In this document: positions 1 to 8,603 of the stretch, in pieces
Layout: every line of letters starts with the position of its first letter
Numbering within the stretch: position 1 is the stretch's first letter
Origin: Tessaracoccus sp. OS52
GTDB taxonomy: Bacteria; Actinomycetota; Actinomycetes; Propionibacteriales; Propionibacteriaceae
Assembly: GCF_020687685.1 (NCBI RefSeq)
Contig: NZ_JAJEWM010000001.1
Location: 558,001 to 622,000, forward strand
Reading direction: 5' to 3'
DNA length: 64,000 bases
Made by a program: the position numbers and the translations under genes
Notes under the pieces: generated by a model
The model's database searches: none
The model's input: only the letters and a program-made list of their open reading frames with translations
What the model was told of the DNA's origin: nothing

Positions 1-1
1 G

Positions 2-232
2 ATGTTCCACGGCGCCCTCACCCAGGCAGTCACGGGACTGCTCCTGGTGGGGTTCCTTGAGATGGGGGACGGGGAGGTCAACCACTTCAAGATTGCCGTG
101 AAGAGTCTGGTGCTGGTCGTGATCCTCGTCCTGGTGGTGATCAACGGCAAGCGGGACCGTCTCCCCGGCAACGCCTACTGGTCCGTCTTCGCCCTCACGT
201 TGCTGAACGCCGGGATCGCCGTCTTCTGGTGA
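2..232 (+). CDS. Small membrane protein, probably the 3' end of a longer gene
   Basis: The 76 codons from an ATG at the window edge encode two or three hydrophobic stretches (residues about 7-20, 32-48 and 58-76) separated by a basic loop with KRDR, and end in Phe-Trp. The frame is open to the left edge, so the ATG may be internal. No family is recognised with certainty. The gene converges on the phospholipase D gene with only 4 bases between the stop codons. The membrane prediction is read from hydrophobicity; function is unknown. Confidence 0.6.
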   Translation: MFHGALTQAVTGLLLVGFLEMGDGEVNHFKIAVKSLVLVVILVLVVINGKRDRLPGNAYWSVFALTLLNAGIAVFW

Positions 233-236
233 GTCC

Positions 237-1469
237 TCAGAACAGGGGACGCCAGGGGCTCAGCAGCAATTCGGTGGCCTTCGCGCCGAACGAGCGCTTG
301 TGCCACTCGTCGAGGGTCATCTCGATGGTGTTGGACAGGTCCACCCGGAACACATCCTCCATGTGGGCTGCGACGTCGTCGTCGAGGATCTCGAGGTTGA
401 CCTCGTAGTTGCCCAGGAGGCTCAGTCGGTCCAGGTTGGCGGTTCCGATGGTGGCCCAGGTCCCGTCGATCGTCGCGGTCTTGGAGTGCACCATGGCCGC
501 CTGGTAGAGGAAAAGCCGGATGCCGGAGCGGAGCAGGTCGGTGTAGAAGCCCCGCGAGAGCCAGTCGGCGACGGTGTGGTTGGACTTCGCCGGCACGATG
601 ATGCGCACATCAACTCCGCGCTGGGCGGCGTGCCGCAGCGCGGCCACGAGGTCGTCGTCGGGGATCAGGTAGGCGTGGGTGAGCCAGATGCGGTCGCTGG
701 CCCTGTCGATCGCCTCCAGGTACATGTTGCGGATCGGGTACACCTGGATGCGGGGGGTGTTGCGGTGCAGCGTCAGCTCGCTGTGCCACTGCCGCGGCAT
801 GTTGTTGGACAACAATGGCTGCTTCCCGCGGGCGACGTGGTCGTTCCAGAAGTCCACGAAGGCGTTCTCGAACTCGGCTACCGCCGGACCGACGACGCGC
901 GCGTGGGTGTCGCGCCATCCCGTGGCGTAGAGGGTGCCGATGTTGTAGCCACCGACGAAACCCAGTTTCCGGTCCACCACGAGCAGCTTGCGGTGGTCGC
1001 GCCCCCACTTCCTGGGGGACCAGGGGACAGGCACCGCAGGGTGCCGTACGACGCGGATGTTGTCCGGCATGCGGAAGAACGCCCTCGGGACCACGAGGTT
1101 GGCGAAGTCGTCCCAGATGACGTTGACCTCAACGCCCCGGTTCGCGGCGTTGATAAGGGCCTGCTTGAACGCCTGGCCCGTGGTGTCGCCCTTCCAGATG
1201 TAGGTCTCGAAGTGGATGACGTCGCTAGCCTCGTCGATCGCCTTCAGCATGTCGGCGTAGAGGTCCTTGCCGAAGGTGTAGACGGTCACCTCGTTCTCGC
1301 CGACCGCCAGCGGTTTGGGCGAGGTGTGGGGAAAGCGGCGCAGTTTGCGGTGCTTGCGGCGCAGGCTCTCCATCACGGTGAGGGTGATCATGGCCGCCAG
1401 CTGCGTCAGCAGCAGCGTCACTGCCACCCAGGGCAGGGCCCGTCGGAGTGTCTGAATCGCCCGCCTCAT
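237..1469 (-). CDS. Phospholipase D-family protein, cardiolipin synthase-like
   Basis: Two HKD catalytic motifs are present: H159-K161-D166 followed by a GG turn, and H328-K330-D335. One N-terminal membrane helix (about residues 11-33) is followed by a basic stretch. This is the architecture of bacterial cardiolipin synthases, which join two phosphatidylglycerols or use CDP-diacylglycerol at the membrane; a phosphatidylserine synthase-like or nuclease activity is less likely. The frame is open to 1514, but that start would overlap the divergent helicase start. The ATG at 1469 gives 410 residues and leaves 43 bases for divergent promoters, so it was chosen. Confidence 0.85.
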   Translation of the reverse strand: MRRAIQTLRRALPWVAVTLLLTQLAAMITLTVMESLRRKHRKLRRFPHTSPKPLAVGENEVTVYTFGKDLYADMLKAIDEASDVIHFETYIWKGDTTGQAFKQALINAANRGVEVNVIWDDFANLVVPRAFFRMPDNIRVVRHPAVPVPWSPRKWGRDHRKLLVVDRKLGFVGGYNIGTLYATGWRDTHARVVGPAVAEFENAFVDFWNDHVARGKQPLLSNNMPRQWHSELTLHRNTPRIQVYPIRNMYLEAIDRASDRIWLTHAYLIPDDDLVAALRHAAQRGVDVRIIVPAKSNHTVADWLSRGFYTDLLRSGIRLFLYQAAMVHSKTATIDGTWATIGTANLDRLSLLGNYEVNLEILDDDVAAHMEDVFRVDLSNTIEMTLDEWHKRSFGAKATELLLSPWRPLF

Positions 1470-1512
1470 GGACCGAAGCCTATCCAAACCCCCGGTAGTC
1501 TTGTTCGACGAC

Positions 1513-3930
1513 ATGTCTGACTCCCTTTTCCCCGACCTCTACGCCGTCTTCCAGCCCGACTCGCCCCCCAAGGCGAGGGAGAAGTCGCGCCCGGTGGAGG
1601 ACTCCGCCCCGAAACGGAAAGTGGCGGAGGAGGAACTTCTGGAGGGCCTCAATCCGCCGCAGCGTCAGGCGGTGCTGCATGCCGGCTCACCGGTGCTGGT
1701 GGTGGCGGGGGCAGGATCGGGAAAGACCCGGGTGCTGACCCGTCGCATCGCCCATCTGGTCAGCCAGCGCGGAGTGCACCCGGGCTCCATCCTCGCCATC
1801 ACGTTCACCAACAAGGCGGCCTCGGAGATGCGCCATCGCGTGATGGACCTGGTCGGCAACAGGGCCAAGCTGATGTGGGTCTCCACGTTCCACTCAGCCT
1901 GCGTCCGGATCCTGAGGGCCGACATCGACAGGTTCGGCATCTCCAAGAGCTTCTCCATCTACGACGACACCGACGCCAAGAGGCTGATGTCGCTGGTCTG
2001 CAGGGACCTGGAACTGGACCCCAAGCAGTACCCGGTGCGGGGGGTCCTGAACCAGGTGAGCAACTTCAAGAACGAACTGGTGGATTTCGAGACGGCGCTC
2101 GGGGAAGCAGCAGGGCCACGGCAGCGCAAGCACGCAGAGGCCTACCGGGAGTACCAGACGCGGCTTGCGGCCGCCAACGCTCTTGACTTCGACGACCTGA
2201 TCCTGACCACAGTGAGCCTGCTTCGGGCCTTCCCCGACGTCCGGGAGAAGTACCGTCGGCGGTTCCGCCACGTCCTCGTCGATGAGTACCAGGACACCAA
2301 TCACGCCCAGTACGAGTTCATCCGCCAGCTGTGCGGCGAGGAGACCGCCAGCACCGTCGAGGGCACTCCGATGGTGGAACCCGCCGAGCTGATGGTCGTG
2401 GGCGATTCCGACCAGTCCATCTACGCCTTCAGGGGCGCGACCATCCGCAACATCCTTGACTTCGAGTCCGACTTCCCGGGCGCCACCACGATCGTGCTGG
2501 ACCAGAACTACCGATCCAGTCAGAACGTGCTGACGGCGGCGAACTCGGTGATCTCGCGCAACCAGGGCAGGCGCGAGAAGCACCTCTGGTCGGAACTCGG
2601 GGACGGGGAGCTGATCGTCGGCTACGTTGCCGACACCGAGCACGACGAGGCCCAGTTCGTCGCCGGCGAGATCGACCGTCTCGGCGACGCCGGGCACAGC
2701 CGCTATGGCGACACGGCCGTGTTCTACCGCACCAACTCACAGTCGCGAGCGCTGGAGGAGGTATTCATCCGCGTCGGGCTGCCGTACAAGGTGGTGGGAG
2801 GCGTGCGGTTCTACGAGCGTCGTGAGATCCGGGACGCCATCGCCTACCTGCGCGCGATCGTGAACCCCGCGGACGACGTGTCGGTCCGCCGGATCCTGAA
2901 CGTCCCCAAGCGCGGTATCGGGGACCGGGCCGAGGCTGCCATCGCCGCCCTGGCGACGGCGGAGCGGCTCACGTTCTTCGACGCCCTGCAACGCTCCCAT
3001 GAGGCTCCGGGGCTCGCGACGCGTTCGGCCAAGCAGATCCAGGGCTTCGTCGACGTGATCAACCTGCACCGGGCGCAGGTGGCGGAGGGGAAACCAGCCG
3101 ACGAAGTCCTCACCTCCATCCTGCTGGCCTCGGGTTACGTGCCCGAGCTGCGCGCCTCCACGGACCCGCAGGACGAGACCCGGCTGGAGAACCTCGACGA
3201 GTTGGTGAGCGTCGCTGCTGAGTTCGTCGCGGCGGCCAACACCGTCGACCTGGATGAGGCGGAGGTCTCGTCCCTGGCAGCCGGCATGCCGGAGCCCGAC
3301 GACTCGCTCCCCGCGTTCCTGGAGCGGATCGCGCTGGTGGCGGACTCCGACCAGGTGCCCGACGCCGACGAGGGGCTGGGGGTGGTCACGTTGATGACCC
3401 TGCACACGGCCAAGGGACTCGAGTTCGACACCGTCTTCCTCACCGGCCTGGAGGAGGGGATCTTCCCGCACCAGCGCGCCTTCTCCGACAACGACGAGCT
3501 GGAGGAGGAACGGCGACTGGCCTACGTGGGAATCACCCGTGCCCGCAAGCGGCTCTACCTCACCCGGTCCGCGGTCAGGACGGTCTTCGGTTCGCCCCAG
3601 TACGCTCCGGAGTCGCGATTCATAAAGGAGATTCCGTCGCATGTCCTCGACTGGCAGCGCACGGGAGACGCGATCACGAGCTGGGCGGCCACGTCGGCAA
3701 CGCGCAACAGGCAGACCTCGAACGCCATGGCCAGCTTCGGGAGCGGTTCCGCCCCGATCAAGACGGTGCCCTCCGTCACGGTGGGGGACAGGGTGCTGCA
3801 CGCCATGTTCGGCATGGGTGAGGTGGTCGCGGTCTATCCCAGCGGGGAGAACACCAAGGCCGACGTCGACTTCGGCTCGTCGGGCACCAAGCGACTGAGC
3901 CTCAAGCACGCTCCGATGGAGAAGCTGTAG
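1513..3930 (+). CDS. pcrA: ATP-dependent DNA helicase PcrA/UvrD
   Basis: This is a superfamily 1A 3'-5' helicase of 805 residues used in nucleotide excision repair and replication-fork maintenance. Visible motifs are Walker A GAGSGKT (66-72), the DEYQDT Walker B, GDSDQSIYAFRGA, QNYRSS, TLHTAKGLEFD and YVGITRA. The last 50 residues form the Tudor-like domain with VGDRVLHAMFGMGEV that contacts RNA polymerase in PcrA and UvrD1. An in-frame ATG lies 45 bases upstream at 1468, but it sits inside the start codon of the divergent phospholipase gene, so the ATG at 1513 is preferred. Actinobacterial UvrD1 is the closest named relative. Confidence 0.95.
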   Translation: MSDSLFPDLYAVFQPDSPPKAREKSRPVEDSAPKRKVAEEELLEGLNPPQRQAVLHAGSPVLVVAGAGSGKTRVLTRRIAHLVSQRGVHPGSILAITFTNKAASEMRHRVMDLVGNRAKLMWVSTFHSACVRILRADIDRFGISKSFSIYDDTDAKRLMSLVCRDLELDPKQYPVRGVLNQVSNFKNELVDFETALGEAAGPRQRKHAEAYREYQTRLAAANALDFDDLILTTVSLLRAFPDVREKYRRRFRHVLVDEYQDTNHAQYEFIRQLCGEETASTVEGTPMVEPAELMVVGDSDQSIYAFRGATIRNILDFESDFPGATTIVLDQNYRSSQNVLTAANSVISRNQGRREKHLWSELGDGELIVGYVADTEHDEAQFVAGEIDRLGDAGHSRYGDTAVFYRTNSQSRALEEVFIRVGLPYKVVGGVRFYERREIRDAIAYLRAIVNPADDVSVRRILNVPKRGIGDRAEAAIAALATAERLTFFDALQRSHEAPGLATRSAKQIQGFVDVINLHRAQVAEGKPADEVLTSILLASGYVPELRASTDPQDETRLENLDELVSVAAEFVAAANTVDLDEAEVSSLAAGMPEPDDSLPAFLERIALVADSDQVPDADEGLGVVTLMTLHTAKGLEFDTVFLTGLEEGIFPHQRAFSDNDELEEERRLAYVGITRARKRLYLTRSAVRTVFGSPQYAPESRFIKEIPSHVLDWQRTGDAITSWAATSATRNRQTSNAMASFGSGSAPIKTVPSVTVGDRVLHAMFGMGEVVAVYPSGENTKADVDFGSSGTKRLSLKHAPMEKL

Positions 3931-3963
3931 GGGCTGCACCACCCCGAACATCGCCTGGGGCTG

Positions 3964-3979
3964 CTGCCCTCCCGGGCAG
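3964..3979. terminator. Weak hairpin between convergent pcrA and M23 gene
   Basis: Six-base arms CTGCCC and GGGCAG enclose TCCC in the 59-base gap between two convergent stop codons. There is no T tract on either side, so a terminator role is only positional inference. Confidence 0.3.
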
Positions 3980-3989
3980 GCGAGGGGGC

Positions 3990-5024
3990 TCAGATGACGC
4001 CGAGGCCGCGGAGGAAGCTGATGGGGTTGGAGGCGCTGTAGACGTCACCAGGGGTGACGCCGGGCTTGTAGTACTCGAAGTGCAGGTGTGGGCCGTACGA
4101 GTTACCGGTGTTGCCGACGTAGCCGATGAGCTGGCCGGCCTTGACGGCCTGGCCGGGCTTGACGACGCGCTTGGACATGTGGGCGTACAGCGTGGACCCG
4201 TCGCTGTGCTGGATGACGACGTTGATGCCGGCCCAGGATCCGGAGGTGGGGGAGAGCACGATCCCGGAGGCGGCTGCGTAGATCTTGGTGCCGCTGGGGG
4301 CGGGGAAGTCCTGTCCGGTGTGGTAGCGCGACCAGGAGCCGGTGGCGCCGAAGCCGGCGCCGACACGGTAGCCGGACTTGACCGGCATCGAGCCGCCCTT
4401 GGTGGTGGCGGCGGCGACGTCGTCGGCGCTGAGGCTGTCCGGGTCGATGCCGACGGTGGCGGACTTGGCGAGGGCGGCCTTGCGGGCTTCCTCGAGGCGG
4501 CGGGCGGCCTCCTCGGCTTCCTTCTTCAGCTGCGCGGCCTGCTGCTGGACGAGTTTGAGGTCTGCGTCCATCTGGGCGTCACGCTCGGTGCGGGCGGCTT
4601 CGGTGAGGGTGTCGTTGGCTTCCTCGGCGACGGCGTCGAGGGCGGCTTCGCGCTGCTTGGCCGCCTCGCCTGCGACGGCGACGATGAGGCCGTCGCGGAC
4701 GGCGTTGCGGGAGGCATCCCGGGTGCGGTCTGCGAAGCCCTTGGCCGCTGCGTCGGCGGCGGCAGCCGGAATGGCGGCGTCGACGGCCACGTTCTCCGAC
4801 GAGAGGTCCTCGGAAGCGCCGCGCTGGGAGAAGGAGTAGCCGAACAACGAACCCGCGGCCAGGATCCCAGCCAGCACCGCCCCTACAGCACCCCTGCCGA
4901 ACCGGCCTTCGTCGCGACGGCGCGCTGCCCGGCGGGAACTGCCCAGGAGCACCTCGACCTCGGGTGGGAGGGGGTCGGCTGCTGCCGCCCGGCGAGGGCT
5001 GTTCGGGTCGTGCGTCGGCTTCAA
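3990..5024 (-). CDS. M23 family metallopeptidase, copy A of a tandem pair
   Basis: A membrane-anchored peptidoglycan endopeptidase of the LytM/M23 type. The order is a short cytoplasmic N terminus, one membrane helix with GAVGAVLAGILAAGSLFGYS, an Ala/Glu/Lys-rich coiled coil, and a C-terminal M23 domain with the zinc ligands HTGQD and HLHFE plus YAH. All expected catalytic residues are present. The start used is the TTG at 5024, preceded at six bases by GGAG. The frame is open to a TTG at 5069, and a GTG at 5063 also has an AGGA, so the start is uncertain. Copy B lies immediately upstream on the same strand and is nearly identical over 0.9 kb. M23 proteins of this form cut or activate cutting of septal peptidoglycan. 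Confidence 0.88.
   Translation of the reverse strand: MKPTHDPNSPRRAAAADPLPPEVEVLLGSSRRAARRRDEGRFGRGAVGAVLAGILAAGSLFGYSFSQRGASEDLSSENVAVDAAIPAAAADAAAKGFADRTRDASRNAVRDGLIVAVAGEAAKQREAALDAVAEEANDTLTEAARTERDAQMDADLKLVQQQAAQLKKEAEEAARRLEEARKAALAKSATVGIDPDSLSADDVAAATTKGGSMPVKSGYRVGAGFGATGSWSRYHTGQDFPAPSGTKIYAAASGIVLSPTSGSWAGINVVIQHSDGSTLYAHMSKRVVKPGQAVKAGQLIGYVGNTGNSYGPHLHFEYYKPGVTPGDVYSASNPISFLRGLGVI
4011..4898 (-). repeat. Copy A of an 0.9 kb intragenic duplication
   Basis: This stretch pairs with 5262-6152. By eye the inner 690 bases (from 4213) differ at about three positions. Differences cluster near 4050-4105 (NSYGPH against RSFGSH) and 4196-4212, where copy B has one extra codon. Similarity stops abruptly at 4898, just outside the membrane helix. 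Confidence 0.9.
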
Positions 5025-5064
5025 GCTCGGCTCCAGGTAACGACGGCGGGTCCGGGAGAACACC

Positions 5065-5080
5065 AGCAATCCTGAGGAAT
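5065..5080 (-). promoter_or_regulatory. Conserved 16-base box upstream of M23 copy A
   Basis: On the minus strand the box reads ATTCCTCAGGATTGCT. The matching box before copy B differs at two positions. It lies where the flanking DNA of the two copies is otherwise diverged, so it may be a shared promoter or operator element. If the longer reading frame is real, it would overlap the first codons. Confidence 0.3.
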
Positions 5081-5240
5081 CTTCAGGCTACTGGCCAAAG
5101 ATTCGCACACAATCTTCGTCATTACCAAATCGAGACGGCGAGCCGTCCTGGCCGCCGATCCGGGACGCTGGGGCGCGCAGTGCGGCAGGCTCAGTACAAC
5201 GGTTGGACGAGCTCAGCCCAACGGTTCCTCCGGGCAACCC

Positions 5241-6287
5241 TCAGCGGACGCCGAGGCTACGGAGGAAGCTGATGGGGTTGGAGGCGCTGTAGACGTCGCC
5301 GGGGGTGACGCCGGGCTTGTAGTACTCGAAGTGCAGGTGGGACCCGAAGGAGCGTCCGGTGTTGCCGACGTAGCCGATGAGCTGGCCGGCCTTGACTGCC
5401 TGGCCGGGCTTGACGACGCGCTTGGACATGTGGGCGTACAGCGTGGCCCCGCCATTGTTGTGCTGGATGACGACGTTGATGCCGGCCCAGGATCCGGAGG
5501 TGGGGGAGAGCACGATCCCGGAGGCGGCTGCGTAGATCTTGGTGCCGCTGGGGGCGGGGAAGTCCTGTCCGGTGTGGTAGCGCGACCAGGAGCCGGTGGC
5601 GCCGAAGCCGGCGCCGACACGGTAGCCGGACTTGACCGGCATCGAGCCGCCCTTGGTGGTGGCGGCGGCGACGTCGTCGGCGCTGAGGCTGTCCGGGTCG
5701 ATGCCGACGGTGGCGGACTTGGCGAGGGCGGCCTTGCGGGCTTCCTCGAGGCGGCGGGCGGCCTCCTCGGCTTCCTTCTTCAGCTGCGCGGCCTGCTGCT
5801 GGACGAGTTTGAGGTCTGCGTCCATCTGGGCGTCACGCTCGGTGCGGGCGGCTTCGGTGAGGGTGTCGTTGGCTTCCTCGGCGACGGCGTCGAGGGCGGC
5901 TTCGCGCTGCTTGGCCGCCTCGCCTGCGACGGCGACGGTGAGGCCGTCGCGGACGGCGTTGCGGGAGGCATCCTGGGTGCGGTCTGCGAAGCCCTTGGCC
6001 GCTGCGTCGGCGGCGGCAGCCGGAATGGCGGCGTCGACGGCCACGTTCTCCGACGAGAGGTCCTCGGAAGCGCCGCGCTGGGAGAAGGAGTAGCCGAACA
6101 AAGAACCCGCGGCCAGGATCCCAGCCAGCACCGCCCCTACAGCACCCCTGCCCAGCTTCGCGCGGTGTAGGCCGCGAGCGGTCTTGGCTGCGGGCTCCAG
6201 CACTACCTCGGGTTCAATGGTTCCGGGTTCGACGGGGTCGGCCACTGCTGCCCTGCGAGGGTCTTCCGGGGTGCTCCACGTCTTCAA
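5241..6287 (-). CDS. M23 family metallopeptidase, copy B of a tandem pair
   Basis: Paralog of the preceding peptidase with the same plan: membrane helix, Ala/Glu-rich coiled coil, and an M23 domain with HTGQDF (about residues 238-243), YAH and HLHFE. The start used is the TTG at 6287, which has GGAG six bases upstream exactly as in copy A; the frame is open to a TTG at 6338 with a poor ribosome site. The two proteins differ mainly in the 40-50 cytoplasmic N-terminal residues and in small patches near the substrate cleft (HNNGGA against HSDGS, RSFGSH against NSYGPH). The N-terminal difference would suit different cytoplasmic partners, which is inference. Confidence 0.88.
   Translation of the reverse strand: MKTWSTPEDPRRAAVADPVEPGTIEPEVVLEPAAKTARGLHRAKLGRGAVGAVLAGILAAGSLFGYSFSQRGASEDLSSENVAVDAAIPAAAADAAAKGFADRTQDASRNAVRDGLTVAVAGEAAKQREAALDAVAEEANDTLTEAARTERDAQMDADLKLVQQQAAQLKKEAEEAARRLEEARKAALAKSATVGIDPDSLSADDVAAATTKGGSMPVKSGYRVGAGFGATGSWSRYHTGQDFPAPSGTKIYAAASGIVLSPTSGSWAGINVVIQHNNGGATLYAHMSKRVVKPGQAVKAGQLIGYVGNTGRSFGSHLHFEYYKPGVTPGDVYSASNPISFLRSLGVR
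5262..6152 (-). repeat. Copy B of an 0.9 kb intragenic duplication
   Basis: Partner of 4011-4898. Identity begins at the C-terminal coding end and stops at 6152. The two copies are in direct orientation about 1.25 kb apart, an arrangement open to unequal crossing over or gene conversion. Confidence 0.9.
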
Positions 6288-6333
6288 GTTCTGCTCCAGG
6301 TAACTGCGATCCGGGGGGTTCGGGAGAAACCTT

Positions 6334-6349
6334 AGCAATTCTCAGGAAT
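6334..6349 (-). promoter_or_regulatory. Conserved 16-base box upstream of M23 copy B
   Basis: The minus strand reads ATTCCTGAGAATTGCT. With flanking bases it forms an AATTC-N4-GAATT dyad, which copy A keeps only imperfectly. A TTGAGA and a TAAGGT about 16 bases apart overlap it and could be a promoter. Confidence 0.3.
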
Positions 6350-6394
6350 TTCTCAAAGTCGGCAGCTGGTAAGGGCAACCTGTCTCACCATCGG

Positions 6395-6424
6395 TTGGGA
6401 CGGAGGCGTCGGCGGCGCTAGTGT
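6395..6424 (+). promoter_or_regulatory. Candidate promoter of sucCD
   Basis: TTGGGA (6395-6400) and TAGTGT (6419-6424) are separated by 18 bases, and the sucC start lies 46 bases after the -10. This fits a primary-sigma promoter with a short leader but rests on two imperfect hexamers. Confidence 0.4.
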
Positions 6425-6470
6425 TTGGACCGTACCTAATCGCCCACGCGTTTGCACGATTGGAGTCAAG

Positions 6471-7646
6471 GTGGATCTCCTCGAGTACCAGGCAAGGGAC
6501 GTCTTCGAGTCGTTCGGGGTCCCCGTACTGCCCGGTCTGGTGGCAAGTACGCCCCAGGAAGCCAGGCAGGCCTACGAGCGGCTCGGGACGAAGATCGCCG
6601 TGGTCAAGGCGCAGGTCCGCGTCGGAGGGCGCGGCAAGGCCGGCGGCGTGAAGCTGGCCCGGAGTGCGGACGAGGTGGAAAGCACCGCCGCGGACATCCT
6701 GGGTCTTGACATCAAGGGCCATGTCGTGGAGCAGGTCATGCTGAGCCCCGGTGCCGACATCGCCGAGGAGTACTACTTCTCCATCCTGCTCGACCGCGCT
6801 GCGGGCACCTATCTCGCAATGTGCAGTGTCGAGGGCGGGATGGACATCGAGACGCTCGCGGTGGAACGCCCAGAGGCCCTGGTCAAGCTGCCGCTGCACC
6901 CCGTCGACGGCATCACGCCAGAGGTGGCCACCCGGATCGTCACCGAGGCAGGGTTCCCGGAGGAGGACCGCGCCCCCGTGGCGGCGGTGCTGCAGAAGCT
7001 GTGGCGTGCATTCCGCGAGTCCGACGCGACGCTCGTCGAGGTGAACCCACTGGTAAAGACCGGCTCCGGGATGATCCTTGCTCTCGACGCCAAGGTGACC
7101 CTGGATGACAACGCCGCATTCCGGCATCCCCGCTGGGAGGCCTACGAGGAGACGTCCGGGGACGTCGACCTGGAGCGCCAGGCCAAGGAACTGGACCTCA
7201 ATTACGTCAAGCTCGACGGCAGCGTCGGCGTGATCGGCAACGGCGCCGGGTTGGTCATGAGCACACTGGACGTCGTGGACAAGGCGGGTTCAGACCTGCC
7301 CGGCACCCCCAAGCCCGCGAACTTCCTCGACATCGGAGGAGGTGCGTCGTCGACGGTCATGGCCAACGGGCTGCGCATCATCATGAGTGACCCCCAGGTC
7401 AAGTCGGTGTTCGTGAACGTCTTCGGCGGCATCACCGCCTGCAACGACGTTGCCACTGGCATCGTCGCGGCGCTGGAGGTCCTGGGTGACGAGGCCAAGC
7501 TGCCCATCGTCGTGCGGCTGGACGGAAACTCGGTGGAGGTGGGCAAGGCCATCCTCGAGGAGGCGAACCACCCGCTGATCCGGGTGGAGTCCACGATGGA
7601 CGGCGCTGCGAGCCTCGCAGCCAAGCTCGCGAGCGAGAGGAACTGA
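6471..7646 (+). CDS. sucC: Succinate-CoA ligase (ADP-forming) subunit beta
   Basis: The beta subunit binds ADP and the succinate carboxylate in the TCA-cycle step that converts succinyl-CoA to succinate with ATP formation. The 391 residues match the usual length. The N-terminal ATP-grasp fold carries [11 protein letters not shown], and the C-terminal CoA-ligase domain has FLDIGGGA and [16 protein letters not shown]. Start is a GTG preceded by GGAG. The gene is followed after 4 bases by sucD, so the two subunits are co-translated. No oddities seen. Confidence 0.96.
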   Translation: MDLLEYQARDVFESFGVPVLPGLVASTPQEARQAYERLGTKIAVVKAQVRVGGRGKAGGVKLARSADEVESTAADILGLDIKGHVVEQVMLSPGADIAEEYYFSILLDRAAGTYLAMCSVEGGMDIETLAVERPEALVKLPLHPVDGITPEVATRIVTEAGFPEEDRAPVAAVLQKLWRAFRESDATLVEVNPLVKTGSGMILALDAKVTLDDNAAFRHPRWEAYEETSGDVDLERQAKELDLNYVKLDGSVGVIGNGAGLVMSTLDVVDKAGSDLPGTPKPANFLDIGGGASSTVMANGLRIIMSDPQVKSVFVNVFGGITACNDVATGIVAALEVLGDEAKLPIVVRLDGNSVEVGKAILEEANHPLIRVESTMDGAASLAAKLASERN

Positions 7647-7650
7647 CACC

Positions 7651-8553
7651 GTGGCAATCTTCATCAATCAATCCTCCCGGGTCATCGTGCAGGGCATGAC
7701 CGGTCGTGAGGGCCGAAAGCACACCCAGCGCATGATCATGTCCGGCACGCGCGTCGTCGGCGGCGTCACCCCGGGCAAGGGCGGGGAGTCCGTCCTGTTC
7801 GAGGAGGACCCCGTGCCGGTGTACGGCTCCGTCCACGAAGCGGTGGAGCACAGTCACGCCAACGTCTCGGTGGTCTTCGTCCCGCCCAAGTTCGCGAAGG
7901 CCGCTGTCCTGGAGGCCGTGGATGCGGGAATCGAACTCTGCGTCGTCATCACCGAGGGCATCCCCGTCCGCGACGCGCTGGAGTTCCACGAGGCGGCCAG
8001 GCAGAGCCGGACCCGCATCATCGGACCCAACTGCCCGGGCCTGATCTCGCCCGGCAAGTCCAACGTCGGAATCATCCCGGCCCACATCGCCGGGCGCGGC
8101 AGGATCGGCCTGGTGTCCAAGTCCGGCACCTTGACCTACCAGATGATGTATGAGCTGCGGGACCACGGGTTCTCCACGGCCGTGGGAATCGGAGGCGACC
8201 CGGTCATCGGGACCTCCCACATCGATGTGCTGCAGGCCTTCGAGGAGGACCCGGAGACGGATCTGATCGTGATGATCGGCGAGATCGGTGGCGACGCCGA
8301 GGAACGCGCCGCCGACTACATCTCCGCCAACATCAGCAAGCCGGTGGTCGGCTACGTGGCCGGATTCACCGCGCCCACGGGGAAGACCATGGGCCACGCC
8401 GGCGCCATCATCACCGGGAGCCAGGGCACGGCAGCAGCGAAGAAGAAGGCGCTGGAGGCGGCCGGAGTCCTGGTGGGGGAGACCCCCAGCCAGACGGCGG
8501 AACTGGCGCGCAGCGCGATCGCCAAGCTACGCCACGAACTGCCCACGGGCTGA
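7651..8553 (+). CDS. sucD: Succinate-CoA ligase subunit alpha
   Basis: The alpha subunit carries the CoA-binding Rossmann domain and the phosphorylated histidine. Visible motifs are the N-terminal [47 protein letters not shown], and the active-site H249 in GHAGAIITG. The 300 residues are a normal length. The GTG start has GAGGAAC upstream, inside the end of sucC. A strong hairpin follows 14 bases after the stop, which closes a two-gene operon. Confidence 0.96.
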   Translation: MAIFINQSSRVIVQGMTGREGRKHTQRMIMSGTRVVGGVTPGKGGESVLFEEDPVPVYGSVHEAVEHSHANVSVVFVPPKFAKAAVLEAVDAGIELCVVITEGIPVRDALEFHEAARQSRTRIIGPNCPGLISPGKSNVGIIPAHIAGRGRIGLVSKSGTLTYQMMYELRDHGFSTAVGIGGDPVIGTSHIDVLQAFEEDPETDLIVMIGEIGGDAEERAADYISANISKPVVGYVAGFTAPTGKTMGHAGAIITGSQGTAAAKKKALEAAGVLVGETPSQTAELARSAIAKLRHELPTG

Positions 8554-8567
8554 TCGTTCGCCAATCC

Positions 8568-8595
8568 GGGCCGCCTTTCCTCGGGGAGGCGGCCC
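8568..8595. terminator. Bidirectional hairpin after sucD
   Basis: Perfect nine-base arms GGGCCGCCT and AGGCGGCCC enclose a ten-base loop. It sits between the convergent stops of sucD and the sensor-like gene and can serve both. The following T-rich tract is weak. Confidence 0.7.
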
Positions 8596-8603
8596 TGTCT
8601 GGT

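Noticed and set aside
3990-6338. M23 pair as a prophage lysis module
   Set aside because: Both proteins are membrane-anchored host-type peptidases with coiled coils; no holin, integrase or phage structural gene is near.
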